Part shown: positions 8,809 to 17,448 of the stretch, one piece after another | Layout of the letters: each line of letters opens with the position of its first letter | Numbering within the stretch: position 1 is the stretch's first letter | From: Natrinema sp. DC36 | GTDB lineage: Archaea; Halobacteriota; Halobacteria; Halobacteriales; Natrialbaceae | DNA length: 64,000 nucleotides | Direction: 5' to 3' | Assembly (NCBI RefSeq): GCF_020405225.1 | Contig: NZ_CP084472.1 | Span: forward strand, 2,480,001-2,544,000 | Translations under genes and position numbers: made by a program | Notes under the pieces: generated by a model | Seen by the model: the letters and a program-made list of their open reading frames with translations, nothing else | Database searches by the model: none | Told to the model about the DNA's origin: nothing

Positions 8809-8905
8809 GGCGCTATAGCGCCCGATTTACCCCGTTGATCGAGCCGGCTATCCCGCGAGATTGCGGCCGACGATATCGCAATATTGCGGCCACCGATCTC
8901 GCGGG
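8809..8905. repeat. cluster of palindromes and inverted repeats
   Basis: Seven bases after the SDR stop lies a perfect 14-bp palindrome, GGCGCTATAGCGCC (8809-8822). Next come perfect 10-bp inverted arms at 8852-8861 and 8896-8905 (CCCGCGAGAT and its complement). These enclose a direct repeat ATTGCGGCC (8860-8868 and 8883-8891) and the palindrome GCAATATTGC (8878-8887). The remainder of the 311-bp gap 8803-9113 shows nothing else. It may act as a transcription terminator or protein site. Confidence 0.75.
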
Positions 8906-9113
8906 TTGCCGGATCGGTCGCTATCGACGCTCGAGACCGACTGTGATGGATCGCCAGGATGGCGTAATACAGCCACCAACTACTGCCTCGTGAGAAAAAC
9001 GGTCATCCGATCCCCGTCGCACTACGGCGGTCACAGCCGCCATCCCCGTCATACTCCGCAGGTTGCAGCCGGTCTCCCCTCGTCTCGCGTCCTGATTCGC
9101 GCGACCGCGGCCG

Positions 9114-9764
9114 TCACGGAATGATCTGTGTGAGGATTTTTGACTCGATCTTTCGCAGGTGGCCGCCCACTGTTCCACCGGTGCAGCCGAGCTCGTTGCC
9201 GATATCCTCGTGCGTCACCGCTCGAGGCACGTTGTAGTAGCCCATATCGACGGCGGTCTGGAGGATCTCCTGTTGGCGCCCGGTGAGCTGAGAGAACAGG
9301 CGGTCCGTGTTCGGTTCGTATTCCCCCGTCTTGAGGAGCTTGAATCTGATTCCGTCGGGAACGTCCGGAATGGCGTCCTGAAAGCTCCCGACGTCGCCAA
9401 TCATCGTGACGCGCAACCCGCCGCGCCGCGTGAACTCGAGGGGCGTATCGAAGATGAACTCGAACTCCTTGAGCATGCTCAACAGGCCGACGAGCCTGGT
9501 GTGAGCCTCGACGTGGATGTAGGCGTGAATCTCGTCGTCGACGCCCGAGAGCTGGTACTTGCATACCATCGGTGAGTCTTCCAGAATCGTCTCGAGGGCG
9601 TCCCGATCACCCGCGAATTGATAGATCGTGACGATCGTCTCGTCGGCGAGGAGGTTGACGTTGTGAAGGAGTTCGCGCGAGACCTCGGGATGGTCCGCGA
9701 TCCGCTTATCGACGGGGTGCAACCCTTCATCGTCAGGGATGATGATGCATTTTGCGTATCTCAT
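9114..9764 (-). CDS. HTH-10 (bacterio-opsin activator type) transcription regulator
   Basis: 216 residues. The C-terminus (about residues 160-210) reads LTGRQQEILQTAVDMGYYNV..AVTHEDIGNELG followed by a second helix-turn-helix and the closing LRKIESKIL, the layout of the haloarchaeal HTH-10 family. The N-terminal 150 residues form a mixed alpha/beta sensor domain without a recognised ligand motif. It is probably a DNA-binding regulator of nearby or distant genes. It stands alone, transcribed away from the methyltransferase region. Confidence 0.87.
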   Translation of the reverse strand: MRYAKCIIIPDDEGLHPVDKRIADHPEVSRELLHNVNLLADETIVTIYQFAGDRDALETILEDSPMVCKYQLSGVDDEIHAYIHVEAHTRLVGLLSMLKEFEFIFDTPLEFTRRGGLRVTMIGDVGSFQDAIPDVPDGIRFKLLKTGEYEPNTDRLFSQLTGRQQEILQTAVDMGYYNVPRAVTHEDIGNELGCTGGTVGGHLRKIESKILTQIIP

Positions 9765-9936
9765 CGCACGATAGTTACCTCACTGTGAACGTACTTCTTG
9801 TTACCGCTTGACAGTAGGGTCGCAAAGCGAGTCCGACAGCGGTCGGCCGGTCCGTACTCCGAGACGGTCGTCTGCCGCTGATACCGGCGCTCAGTTCGGA
9901 ATCGTCGATAGATCACTGGCGATGACATCGGAGACG

Positions 9937-10788
9937 TTACTCGGGAAGTTCGGCGGTGAAGTTGCCGTGAACTGCGATCCCGCGCTCGATGATTTCGTAC
10001 TGGTGGTAGAGCGTCACGCCCTGCTCGACGGACGACTCGCTCTTGAGGCCGAGCGCGGCTGCGATCCTGAGGAGAGGCGTGACGGCCAGTGAGAGCACCC
10101 ACTGGCGTCGCGACGACGGAATGATCTGCTCGTAGTGGTCGTCGAACGTCACGTCCGTGAATCCGAGTCCCTCGAGGGCCTCCCGGAACTCGCTGATATG
10201 CGCGAAGTCGGGAACGGCCCATCCGTCGAGGACCGTTCGTAACTTCTCCGCCTCCGGGTCGGTCAGCGCGGTTCGACTCCTGAAGCCGTCGGCTATCATG
10301 AGACGGCCGCCCGGCGCGAGGACGCGGCGAATCTCCTCGAGGACCCGTTCCTTGCGATCCGAGTGACAGACCGTTTCGATACCGGAGACCGCGTCGAACG
10401 TATCGTCTGGATACGGAATGTCGTGGTAGTCCCCGACGCTGAACTCGGTCGACTCGGAAACCCCGCGCTCGCGGGCGTTCGCCCGGGCTTCGCTGACGTG
10501 CAGCGGATCGATGTCGATGCCGTGGACCTCGGCTCCGTGTTCGGCAGCGACGTGCGTCGGGAATCCGCCGCGCCCCGTCCCGATGTCCAACACCGTGTCC
10601 GTCTCGTCGACCTCGAGCGTGTCGGCGTAGACGCGGTTGGAGTTCGTCATGGCTTCTCGGTGGGTCGTGGATTCGTCGTCGTAAAAGCCGTAGTGAAGGT
10701 TGGCGGTACTCCAGAAGACGCGATACTCCCACGCGGTCTCGTTGTAGAAGTCGACGATTTCGTCGGCGTCGAACCGTTGCGTTTGCAT
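9937..10788 (-). CDS. class I SAM-dependent methyltransferase (tocopherol/sarcosine MT-like)
   Basis: 283 residues from the ATG at 10788, chosen over an earlier start because a TATA box lies at 10843-10850. Motif I reads LDIGTGRGGFPTHVA and motif post-I is HGIDIDP, with FSVGDYHDIPYPDDTFD as motif II. The N-terminal phrase NLHYGFYDDES and the SNRVYADTL segment resemble gamma-tocopherol and related small-molecule methyltransferases. A hydrophobic stretch near the C-terminus (about residues 225-245) may contact membrane or a lipophilic substrate. Substrate unknown. Confidence 0.88.
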   Translation of the reverse strand: MQTQRFDADEIVDFYNETAWEYRVFWSTANLHYGFYDDESTTHREAMTNSNRVYADTLEVDETDTVLDIGTGRGGFPTHVAAEHGAEVHGIDIDPLHVSEARANARERGVSESTEFSVGDYHDIPYPDDTFDAVSGIETVCHSDRKERVLEEIRRVLAPGGRLMIADGFRSRTALTDPEAEKLRTVLDGWAVPDFAHISEFREALEGLGFTDVTFDDHYEQIIPSSRRQWVLSLAVTPLLRIAAALGLKSESSVEQGVTLYHQYEIIERGIAVHGNFTAELPE

Positions 10789-10842
10789 GCTCTGAGGCGG
10801 ACCGTTCCGTCCAATAGTCCTTCTCCCGCGTTTCCACGTCGA

Positions 10843-10850
10843 TTTATACC
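10843..10850 (-). promoter_or_regulatory. TATA box of the methyltransferase gene
   Basis: On the minus strand GGTATAAA lies about 55 bp upstream of the ATG at 10788, predicting a leader of about 30 nt. Confidence 0.5.
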
Positions 10851-10936
10851 GTTCCACTCACAAACGGCGTCACTCGCTTCTCTCTCGGCTCGTCGAGACA
10901 GCAGCGAGGAGTGGACTACTCGGGAGATTCATCTCA

Positions 10937-10944
10937 AATATATA
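10937..10944 (+). promoter_or_regulatory. probable TATA box of the DUF6230/DUF6114 operon
   Basis: ATATATAC at 10937-10944 would start transcription near 10967, leaving a short leader that contains the Shine-Dalgarno sequence at 10984-10991. A second TATA-like CGTATAAA at 10963-10970 would instead place the start right at the small ORF's ATG (10995). Which one is used cannot be decided from sequence. Confidence 0.45.
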
Positions 10945-10994
10945 CTATTTGTGGCCGAATTTCGTATAAATCCCCCCGTATACAAGGAGGTAAA

Positions 10995-11132
10995 ATGATT
11001 ACAAATCGTGTTGGGTGTGTTCTTGTGTCATTCACAATGCAACACCGACTCGGCCGATTATCGGACGATTCAGGCCCGATCTCGGCGAATCGCCGCGAAT
11101 TTTCGGAGATACTAATCGATAAAAGGGAGTAA
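10995..11132 (+). CDS. possible 45-residue leader ORF with strong Shine-Dalgarno
   Basis: Small frame of 45 codons preceded by AAGGAGGT at 10984-10991, an almost perfect anti-16S match and unusual in a genome where leaderless starts are common. It ends one base before the ATG of the DUF6230-like gene (11134), whose own ribosome site (AGGGAG) lies inside the end of this frame. The peptide is not hydrophobic and resembles no family. It could be a regulatory leader peptide or a coupling ORF. Translation is plausible but unproven. Confidence 0.4.
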   Translation: MITNRVGCVLVSFTMQHRLGRLSDDSGPISANRREFSEILIDKRE

Positions 11133-11133
11133 T

Positions 11134-11739
11134 ATGTACAATAAAAAGCGACTAGTGGGCGGAACCGGTGCATCGTTCTTGGTTGTCGCGCTCGTAGGAA
11201 TGATCGTCCTCTCGTCGGGGACGGCCTACGCTGCGCCGCTGGCGAGCGGGAGCGGGTTCACCGTCGAGGCCGACGAGATCAGATCCGACGAGTTCCTCCT
11301 CTACCCCAGCGCCGGCGAAGGCGATCAAGGAGAGACGCCGGTCGTGGTCGTCGAGCAGCGCGGCGTCGAAATCGACGGACTGGTGCTGACGAGAGAGCAG
11401 GAAGTGCCCATGATGGACGGGACGATGGAGATCTCGTTCACCGCCGACGAGACGGTCACGGCGGACGAGCAGTACATCAAGCTGACCGGGCTGGACGCGG
11501 AGAACGCTGAGTTCAACGGTCAGGTCATCAACGCCCAGTCCAGCGAAAACCCCGAACAGCAGTTCCAGCAGACGGCCGGTGAGAACGCCGATCCCGAGGA
11601 GGGCTACCTCACCAACGTTAGCGGAGAAGCGCCCGGAATGGTTCAGGAAGACGTCGAAATCGACATGGTGTACCTCGCCTCGAACGAGATCACCCTCCCC
11701 GGTCTCGACGTCGGCGTTGAATACAACTCGAGCGAGTGA
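11134..11739 (+). CDS. DUF6230-like secreted protein
   Basis: 201 residues. A hydrophobic signal or anchor segment at about 8-33 ends in TAYAAPLA, a plausible signal-peptidase site. The exported part is acidic and rich in beta strands, with a repeating theme of short strands ending VEADEI, VEIDGLVL and TGLDAENAEFNGQVINAQ. That pattern resembles DUF6230 proteins of Actinobacteria, which are encoded next to DUF6114 membrane proteins; here the next gene is DUF6114-like. The arrangement suggests a secreted or surface partner for that membrane protein. Function unknown. The ATG has an AGGGAG ribosome site six bases upstream. Confidence 0.7.
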   Translation: MYNKKRLVGGTGASFLVVALVGMIVLSSGTAYAAPLASGSGFTVEADEIRSDEFLLYPSAGEGDQGETPVVVVEQRGVEIDGLVLTREQEVPMMDGTMEISFTADETVTADEQYIKLTGLDAENAEFNGQVINAQSSENPEQQFQQTAGENADPEEGYLTNVSGEAPGMVQEDVEIDMVYLASNEITLPGLDVGVEYNSSE

Positions 11740-11745
11740 TTTTCA

Positions 11746-12333
11746 ATGGCAACTCAAAACAGCCAGAGCGACTCCGAAACCGATCCCGACCGATTTGAAA
11801 GCCGGTGGAAGCGGGGAACCGGGTGGATCGGGAGCCGATGGAACCGGTTCAACGACTGGCGGACGCGACGCCCGTTCATGGGCGGCGTCCTGCTCTGTCT
11901 GGCTGGGATCCTCATCACCTGGGTACCGATGCAGATACTGCCCGATCTCATCTTCATCGGCGGAGAGATGGCGGGCTTTCTCACCATCGGTGCCCTGATC
12001 GGCGTGTTCGTCTTCCTGACGGGCGTGTACGCACTGTACAGCCCGTCTAAATCCCACGAGATCGGTGTTATCGGCGTCGTTCTGTCGATCTTCTCGCTGT
12101 TCGGTTCCCTCGGCGGGCTGTTCCTGGGGATGCTGCTGGGCATCCTCGGCGGCAACCTCTGTATCGCGTGGAAACCCCGAGACGACGTTGCCGACGACGC
12201 GCTGGCGGAACCGAGCAAGGTCGACCGAGCCATCGCGCGATTGCGAAAGCGAGTCGGACGTGTCGTCGAGAAAGCGAGCGCACGGCTCCGCGAGAGCGCC
12301 GAAACCAACACCCAACGGAGTGCCGACGAATGA
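11746..12333 (+). CDS. DUF6114-like membrane protein
   Basis: 195 residues starting six bases after the preceding stop. After a charged N-terminus comes RTRRPFMGGVLLCLAG, which matches the opening of DUF6114 proteins. About four hydrophobic helices lie between residues 45 and 140, the last glycine-rich. The C-terminal 50 residues are basic and helical and probably cytoplasmic. In Actinobacteria DUF6114 proteins are encoded beside DUF6230 proteins, exactly as here. The pair probably forms an envelope complex of unknown role. Confidence 0.7.
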   Translation: MATQNSQSDSETDPDRFESRWKRGTGWIGSRWNRFNDWRTRRPFMGGVLLCLAGILITWVPMQILPDLIFIGGEMAGFLTIGALIGVFVFLTGVYALYSPSKSHEIGVIGVVLSIFSLFGSLGGLFLGMLLGILGGNLCIAWKPRDDVADDALAEPSKVDRAIARLRKRVGRVVEKASARLRESAETNTQRSADE

Positions 12334-12388
12334 CACCGGCACGAGCGACGACGCTACTACGAACGCAGCCGGTTGACTCGCCCGATAC

Positions 12389-13459
12389 ATGAGCCGACCC
12401 CGCACGCTCGGCGTCGTCTTGCTGGTCGTCGTCGGGAGTACTGCGACCGGAATCGGTACGCTCCCAGCAGCCGCACAGGAAGACGATAGCCTCTCCACGG
12501 TCGAACTCGGCGTGATCGAGGGTGCCACCGTCTGCGTCCAGCAACTCTCGTCGGATACCAATCGACTGGTCGTCCGCAACGACGCGTACGAGGACGTCAC
12601 CATCTATCTCGACGGGAACAGACGGGTCGAGCTCGAGCAGACGCAACCGGAGGCGACCATCGCGTTGCAGACCGACCGGCAAAACGAGGGGATAAACAAC
12701 CTCTCCGAGGTCGGCGAGTGCGTCACCGCCGACCGGAGCAACGTCGTCGTCAACGCTCGCTCGATCACCATGCGAGGACTCTCGACGAGCGGCTATTCGG
12801 TCGAAACGGACTCGAGCGCGGGTATCCCCGAGCCTGCGATATTCGACGCGCCCGCCAACGAGAGCGCATCCGCTACCGAGAGCGACGGGACGAACGACGA
12901 AACCGACGGGACGCCGGACGAGAATGAGGCCAACGACTCCGCAAACTGGCCGAACGGAGCGGACAGATCCGATGAGACGTTGGGTGACACTGGAAACGAA
13001 TCGAACGAGACTGACGGACGGGATGACGACGCCGTGACCGAACCGGTCGACGAACCCGGTGACCCCCTCGATGAGACCACCGGGACGGTCGACGACTCGC
13101 TCGACCGAACCGAAGAGGTGGTCAACGACACCGTCGATCACACTGAGGAGACAGTCAACGACACCGTCGACCACACCGAAGGAACGGTCGAAGGCACTGT
13201 TAATCACACCGAAGAAACGGTCACCGGGACGATTGACCACGTTGGGAACACCACCGAAGACGTGACGGAGACAGTCACCAGCGAACCGAACGAGACGGAC
13301 GAACAGCTCGTCGGATCGACCGAAGAGACGGCCACCGAAACCGGTAATCACGTCGAGGAAACGACCAACGAAACCGGTGACTACGTCGAGAAAACGGCCG
13401 AGGAACCGACCGACTTCCTTCGAAAAACGACCGAAGAGACGACGGAACCGCTAAGCTAG
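12389..13459 (+). CDS. secreted protein with C-terminal 11-residue repeats
   Basis: 356 residues. A signal peptide at 1-30 ends LPAAAQE. Residues about 32-135 form a beta-rich domain with two cysteines. Residues about 155-235 are an acidic Asn/Thr/Glu linker with several N-x-S/T sequons, suggesting N-glycosylation. From about residue 240 to the end, 11-residue repeats follow, such as VVNDTVDHTEE and TVNDTVDHTEG, then STEETATETGN and HVEETTNETGD. Such 11-mers form long amphipathic helices in LEA proteins and apolipoproteins. It lies 55 bp after the DUF6114-like gene and may be the third member of the operon. Function unknown. Confidence 0.75.
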   Translation: MSRPRTLGVVLLVVVGSTATGIGTLPAAAQEDDSLSTVELGVIEGATVCVQQLSSDTNRLVVRNDAYEDVTIYLDGNRRVELEQTQPEATIALQTDRQNEGINNLSEVGECVTADRSNVVVNARSITMRGLSTSGYSVETDSSAGIPEPAIFDAPANESASATESDGTNDETDGTPDENEANDSANWPNGADRSDETLGDTGNESNETDGRDDDAVTEPVDEPGDPLDETTGTVDDSLDRTEEVVNDTVDHTEETVNDTVDHTEGTVEGTVNHTEETVTGTIDHVGNTTEDVTETVTSEPNETDEQLVGSTEETATETGNHVEETTNETGDYVEKTAEEPTDFLRKTTEETTEPLS

Positions 13460-13513
13460 TAATGCAGACGCACGCAATCGGTACGCTGTTCAGAAACGTG
13501 GTGAACTTGAGAG

Positions 13514-13975
13514 ATGAGTGAATACGAGACGGTCGGCGTCGAAGCGAACGACCCATCGATCGAGGCGGTCGACACGTGGATCATCGCCGGCGCCGCCACC
13601 GTCGGCGTTCTCGTCAACCTCACCGGGTTGATGGTCCCGCTGCTCACTCGTCTCGGCGGCGGCGTCGTCGCCGGATTCATCGCCGCGTACGCCGTCGGTC
13701 GGATCGTCTCCGGCATCGGTCACGCGGTGATCGCGAGCGCGATCGTCGGTGGCGTCGCGGGAACGGTGACGGCGTTCCTCGGGACGCTTCTCGGACTGTA
13801 CAACGAACCGCCGCTGCTGGTACTCGCATCGATCGGCCCGATCAGCCCGATGCTCACGGGACTCGGACTGCCGAGCGTCGTTCTGATCGTGCTCGCATTC
13901 TCCGTGCTGACCGCCATCGACGGGTTCGTCGGCGGACTGGTCGGGAGCGGTCTGCGGGCGCTTCTCCCGTGGTGA
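13514..13975 (+). CDS. glycine-rich membrane protein (DUF5518-like)
   Basis: 153 residues with about four hydrophobic helices covering nearly the whole chain after a short acidic N-terminus (helices about 22-45, 48-68, 72-92 and 100-145). Gly, Val and Ala dominate. This resembles the haloarchaeal DUF5518 group of small membrane proteins. It follows the 11-mer repeat protein by 55 bp in the same direction and may belong to that operon. Confidence 0.65.
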   Translation: MSEYETVGVEANDPSIEAVDTWIIAGAATVGVLVNLTGLMVPLLTRLGGGVVAGFIAAYAVGRIVSGIGHAVIASAIVGGVAGTVTAFLGTLLGLYNEPPLLVLASIGPISPMLTGLGLPSVVLIVLAFSVLTAIDGFVGGLVGSGLRALLPW

Positions 13976-14021
13976 GCCGTGGCGCAACGCCGCTGCCACA
14001 CGTCCCTTTCTCGGAACTGGA

Positions 14022-14119
14022 CGATAGCAGCCACTGCCAGTTACCAGTCCCAGTCACTGCACCCCCGCTCGTACAATGGCGTTGCCATCGGTGTGTGATT
14101 CGTTTCAGTGGCTACTGGC
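14022..14119 (+). repeat. MITE-like element, copy A
   Basis: 98 bp with ends CGATAGCAGCCACTG and CAGTGGCTACTGGC, which are imperfect inverted repeats. The interior (CCATCGGTGTGTGATTCGTT) matches the copies at 62853-62937 and 55197-55284. It has an insertion of about 15 bp near the left end relative to the others. Its right end overlaps the last codons of the methyltransferase gene read on the other strand. Confidence 0.65.
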
Positions 14120-15049
14120 GGTAACCCGCCCGACGGTGACGAAGAACGGGACCGTTTCCGCGCGGCGATACTCCTTCGCACCCATCTGCTCGACGACGGT
14201 TCGCCCCATCTCCCGCCACGAACTGCGAAGCTCGTCGTACTCCGACTCGGTCACCGCCCCCGAGAGGATAGTCTCCCGGTCGTCGGCCAGCCCGTCGCCG
14301 GTCGCCTTCCGGCGGGCCGCCGTCAGCGCGCCGTCGCTGTACGGCGGTTCGACCGTTCGAACGTGGTCGTACCGGCGAGTTGCGAGCACCTCGAGCCCCG
14401 CCGTCTCGAACGCGTCGCGAGCGCCAGCCCCGAGTGCCACGTCCGTGTCCACGCCCTCGAGGTAGGCCCGCCGCGCCCGTCGCTCGAGTCGGCCTTCCGC
14501 GTCGACGCTCGAGTCGATCTCGACCGCGGCGTTGTCGGGTTCGACGGCCGCGACGAGGTCGGTGGAGACGCGGGCGAACTCCTCGAGCGCGGCCGCGGGA
14601 TCGGGGAGGTTGATCAGGAGTGCCTGACAGACCACGAGGTCGAAGGTGTCGTCGGGAAACGGGAGCTGAACGGCGTCGCCGGCGACGGTGGGAACGTGCT
14701 CGCTCGCGGCCGCGAGCAGGTCGGAATCCGCGTCACAGCCGATCACCTCGCCCGGCGACTCCGCCGCGAGGACGCGGCTCAACTCGCCGGTCCCACAGCC
14801 CGCGTCCAGAATACGGTCGCGAGAGTCGAGGGCGAGCGGCTCGAGCGCATCGCGGGAATCGGCCCACATCCCCTCGCGGGTCCGACTGAGGTAGGATTCG
14901 GAAAACTCGCGCACGGACGGCGTTTCGAGCGTCTCGAGTAAAAACGGGTCGATTTCCCGGATCCGCTGCAGGTCCGTGACGTTCGGCGCTACCCTGGCGG
15001 TCTCGGCTACTCGTCGTCGCGAAGCTCTTTGACCCGCTGAATGTTCCAC
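14105..15049 (-). CDS. class I SAM-dependent methyltransferase
   Basis: 314 residues if the GTG at 15049 is used. That start overlaps the upstream nfo gene by 43 bp. No better start was found between there and about codon 60, so the N-terminus is uncertain. Motif I is [15 protein letters not shown], followed by GCDADSDLL and the acidic [15 protein letters not shown] motif, typical of methyltransferase type 11 enzymes. The C-terminal 100 residues are helical and probably form the substrate lid. Its last residues fall inside a MITE-like repeat. It is transcribed together with endonuclease IV. Substrate unknown. Confidence 0.85.
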   Translation of the reverse strand: MEHSAGQRASRRRVAETARVAPNVTDLQRIREIDPFLLETLETPSVREFSESYLSRTREGMWADSRDALEPLALDSRDRILDAGCGTGELSRVLAAESPGEVIGCDADSDLLAAASEHVPTVAGDAVQLPFPDDTFDLVVCQALLINLPDPAAALEEFARVSTDLVAAVEPDNAAVEIDSSVDAEGRLERRARRAYLEGVDTDVALGAGARDAFETAGLEVLATRRYDHVRTVEPPYSDGALTAARRKATGDGLADDRETILSGAVTESEYDELRSSWREMGRTVVEQMGAKEYRRAETVPFFVTVGRVTASSH

Positions 15050-15879
15050 GCGAAGCCGCGGCCGTCCTCCGTCGGCGTCTCGAGCGCGAACGGCAGCTCC
15101 CGAAGATCCGGATGGTTCACGATTGCCTTCATCCCGTCTTCGCCGATGTAGCCCTCGCCGATGTGGGCGTGCTCGTCCTTGTGCGTGCCCACGTCGTGTT
15201 TCGAGTCGTTGAGGTGGATGTACTCGAGGTACTCGAGGCCGACCACGTCGTCGAAGCGGCCGACGGTCTCGTCGACGGCCTCGGGCGTCGTTAGGTCGTT
15301 GCCCGCGACGAGCGTGTGAGCGGTGTCGATGCAGATTCCGATATCGGTCTCGGTGCGGTCGATGATCCCCGCGAGGTGGTCGAATTCGCCGCCCAGCTTG
15401 GTCCCGCTACCCGCGTCGGACTCGATGAGGATCCGAACGTCGTCGGGCACCTCGAGATCGTCGATGACGCTCGCGGCGTTGTCGAGCCCGCCTTCGACGC
15501 CCGCGCCGGTGTGGGCCCCGAGGTGGACGTTGACGTACGGAATCCCGAGTCGCTCGGCGGCGTCGAGTTCCGCCTGCATGCTCTCCATGGACTTCCGGCG
15601 GAGGTCGTCCTTCGGCGTGCAGAGATTGACGAGGTAGGCCGAGTGGATGACCCACGGCCCCTCGAGTCGTTCGTCGCTCGCTTCTCGGAAGCCCGCGGCC
15701 GCCTCGTCGCTGATCTCGGGCTGTGCCCAGACCTGCGGCGAGGTGGTGAACACCTGCCCGCAGTTGCCGCCGAACGCGGTCTGGCGGTGGACCGCGTTGC
15801 GGAGATCGTCGTACGGCGGCGTTTCCTCGTCGGACGAGACGCGCGAACCGGAGATCGAAACGTGTGCGCCGACCTTCAT
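15007..15879 (-). CDS. nfo: endonuclease IV (deoxyribonuclease IV)
   Basis: 290 residues, normal for the AP endonuclease family 2. It starts [11 protein letters not shown] at 15879; a GTG two codons upstream is possible. Zinc-ligand motifs are visible in order: [45 protein letters not shown] and [10 protein letters not shown]. It cleaves DNA 5' to abasic sites and some oxidised bases in base excision repair, with three Zn ions. It shares its transcript with the methyltransferase downstream. Confidence 0.95.
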   Translation of the reverse strand: MKVGAHVSISGSRVSSDEETPPYDDLRNAVHRQTAFGGNCGQVFTTSPQVWAQPEISDEAAAGFREASDERLEGPWVIHSAYLVNLCTPKDDLRRKSMESMQAELDAAERLGIPYVNVHLGAHTGAGVEGGLDNAASVIDDLEVPDDVRILIESDAGSGTKLGGEFDHLAGIIDRTETDIGICIDTAHTLVAGNDLTTPEAVDETVGRFDDVVGLEYLEYIHLNDSKHDVGTHKDEHAHIGEGYIGEDGMKAIVNHPDLRELPFALETPTEDGRGFAWNIQRVKELRDDE

Positions 15880-15960
15880 GGCCACTCGTCAGTACCCGTT
15901 CGTGATAGGTACTTCGGAGCGACTCGAGTTCGGACGACGACTCCATACCGGCCGAGAGAC

Positions 15961-16081
15961 GTGCGGTGGCGCGTGCCGCGCTACGGTTCGCCACCGGCGA
16001 ACCGTCGCTCGAATCCGCGCGAGGGATGAGCGAGGGAATGAAAAGACCGAGCGAATCGGTTGGGGAGGGTGTGGAAATCCC
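15961..16081 (+). repeat. structured repeat element, copy 1
   Basis: Begins GTGCGGTGGCGCG and ends GAATCGGTTGGGGAGGG followed by TGTGGAAATCCCTAG, the ends shared with the copies at 16163-16283 and 53204-53450. It contains a perfect 10-bp hairpin, ACGGTTCGCC (15983-15992) paired with 15996-16005. It fills the 444-bp gap 15886-16329 together with copy 2. No protein is encoded. Confidence 0.75.
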
Positions 16082-16162
16082 TAGATGCCAGTATGAGAAC
16101 CGGTGATCGGTTTTGAACAGATAGGTTGTATCATACCGGAGTAAATAGCTGTCACCTACTTC

Positions 16163-16283
16163 TGGTAACTAGGAATACCACGTCCTCCCCAGCCGATTCG
16201 CTCACTACGTTCGCTCATCCCTCGCGCGGTGTTTTACCTGCGATTCACTGGTCGTTCATCGCAGGACAGCACGCGCCACCGCA
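16163..16283 (-). repeat. structured repeat element, copy 2 (inverted)
   Basis: Read on the minus strand it starts TGCGGTGGCGCGTG and ends GAATCGGCTGGGGAGGA followed by CGTGGTATTCCTAG. It is an inverted partner of copy 1, with about 80 bp between them. It contains a perfect 8-bp hairpin (16237-16244 with 16258-16265) and the loop motif GAACGTAGTGA. Confidence 0.75.
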
Positions 16284-16329
16284 GCAATCGTTCGAGCCCG
16301 TCTACGAGACGCCGGTCGATCGCCGACGG

Positions 16330-17166
16330 TCACTGGTTGTCCACCTCGAGCATCTCCCGATTCCGAACCCACGCATCAGAACCGAACTTCCGGTCGGCGA
16401 GATCACGGGCGGCCTCGAGGTCGCCGTCGTTCCAGGTCGACTCCTCGGCGTCACACCAGTCTCGCAGCGCCCCCGCGATCGCGTCGACAGCTTCCTCGCG
16501 ATCGATCCCGGTCTCGTCACGGATGCTCGTCACCCGATCGGTGAAGGTCGACTCCTCGAGTTCGGTATCGAACACCCCGACGTGTTTCCGGGGCTCGAGG
16601 GCGTAACTGATTGAACCATGCTGGATGACGACGTCGCGCTGGCGGTACTGAGCGTTGCCGCTGATCTTACGTGCTCCCGTGCCCGCCTCCGCGGGCGCGA
16701 CGATGTCGTGTGCCGGGTTGATGTCCCGCAGATAGCACGAGGGCTGATAGATCGCGTCCCGTTCGGCCGACGCGAAGGCGGCGTCGACGCCCATCCGATC
16801 GAAGGCCTCGAGGATCGGCTCGCAGAACAGTTCGTAGCACTCCATCAGGTCCCCCGGAACCTCGTCGGCGGGAGCCACGATCGTGTACGAAATATCGGCG
16901 TGTCGGTCGTGATAGATCCCGCCGCCGCCGGTCTGCCGGCGGGTGACGTCGACCCCCTCGCGCTCGCAGAAGTCCCAGTCGACCGTGTCGGCGTCCTGCC
17001 GGTACCCCAGCGAGAGCGTACTCGGCTCCCACGAGTAGGTTCGAACGGTTCGAACGTCGTCCTCGAGCGCCGTTCGTGCGGCGATCTCCTCGAGGGCCAT
17101 CTGCGTCGCCCCGTCACGGGGTTCGTCCCGGATCAGTCGCCAGTCCCGATCGGACAGTGCCGTCAT
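16330..17166 (-). CDS. lipoate-protein ligase A family protein
   Basis: 278 residues from the ATG at 17166. The family motif RRQTGGGGIYHD (about residues 76-87) corresponds to the RRxSGGGAVyHD lipoyl-AMP binding loop, and ARKISGNAQYRQRDVVIQHG (about 165-184) carries the conserved lysine and the GNAQ signature. Such enzymes attach lipoate (or octanoate) to E2 or GcvH lipoyl domains. The usual small C-terminal accessory domain is reduced to about 80 acidic residues. A 2-oxoacid dehydrogenase E1 gene lies 4 kb away at 21212, a possible beneficiary. Upstream on the minus strand, GAATAAACC near 17236 may be its TATA box. Confidence 0.9.
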   Translation of the reverse strand: MTALSDRDWRLIRDEPRDGATQMALEEIAARTALEDDVRTVRTYSWEPSTLSLGYRQDADTVDWDFCEREGVDVTRRQTGGGGIYHDRHADISYTIVAPADEVPGDLMECYELFCEPILEAFDRMGVDAAFASAERDAIYQPSCYLRDINPAHDIVAPAEAGTGARKISGNAQYRQRDVVIQHGSISYALEPRKHVGVFDTELEESTFTDRVTSIRDETGIDREEAVDAIAGALRDWCDAEESTWNDGDLEAARDLADRKFGSDAWVRNREMLEVDNQ

Positions 17167-17448
17167 GTCCGACTCCACGCGGACGAGGTGGAAAGTGATT
17201 CCGACGCCATCGACATTTCGTATAGCACTAGAAGGTTTATTCTGGGTGGAAACGCGGCTTCGAGCTCCCTCGAACGGGAGCCTCGAGTCAGGTCACGTCG
17301 CCTCGAGCGAGCATCGACACGCTCCCGATCGCGGTACGAACGCCAATATCGCCGATCGATCCCAGGGACGAGCGCCGATCCCGCTGATCGGCCCCGAGTA
17401 CGAGCGCTCGTCACGCCGTTTTTACGTACACGCCGGCTATCGGCTCGT

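Noticed and set aside
16618-17448. Upstream in-frame extension of rio2
   Set aside because: It is antisense to the lipoate ligase gene and its translation has no family resemblance. MVRNVAGLLPELEAEDFYLL at 17449 is the natural RIO2 start.
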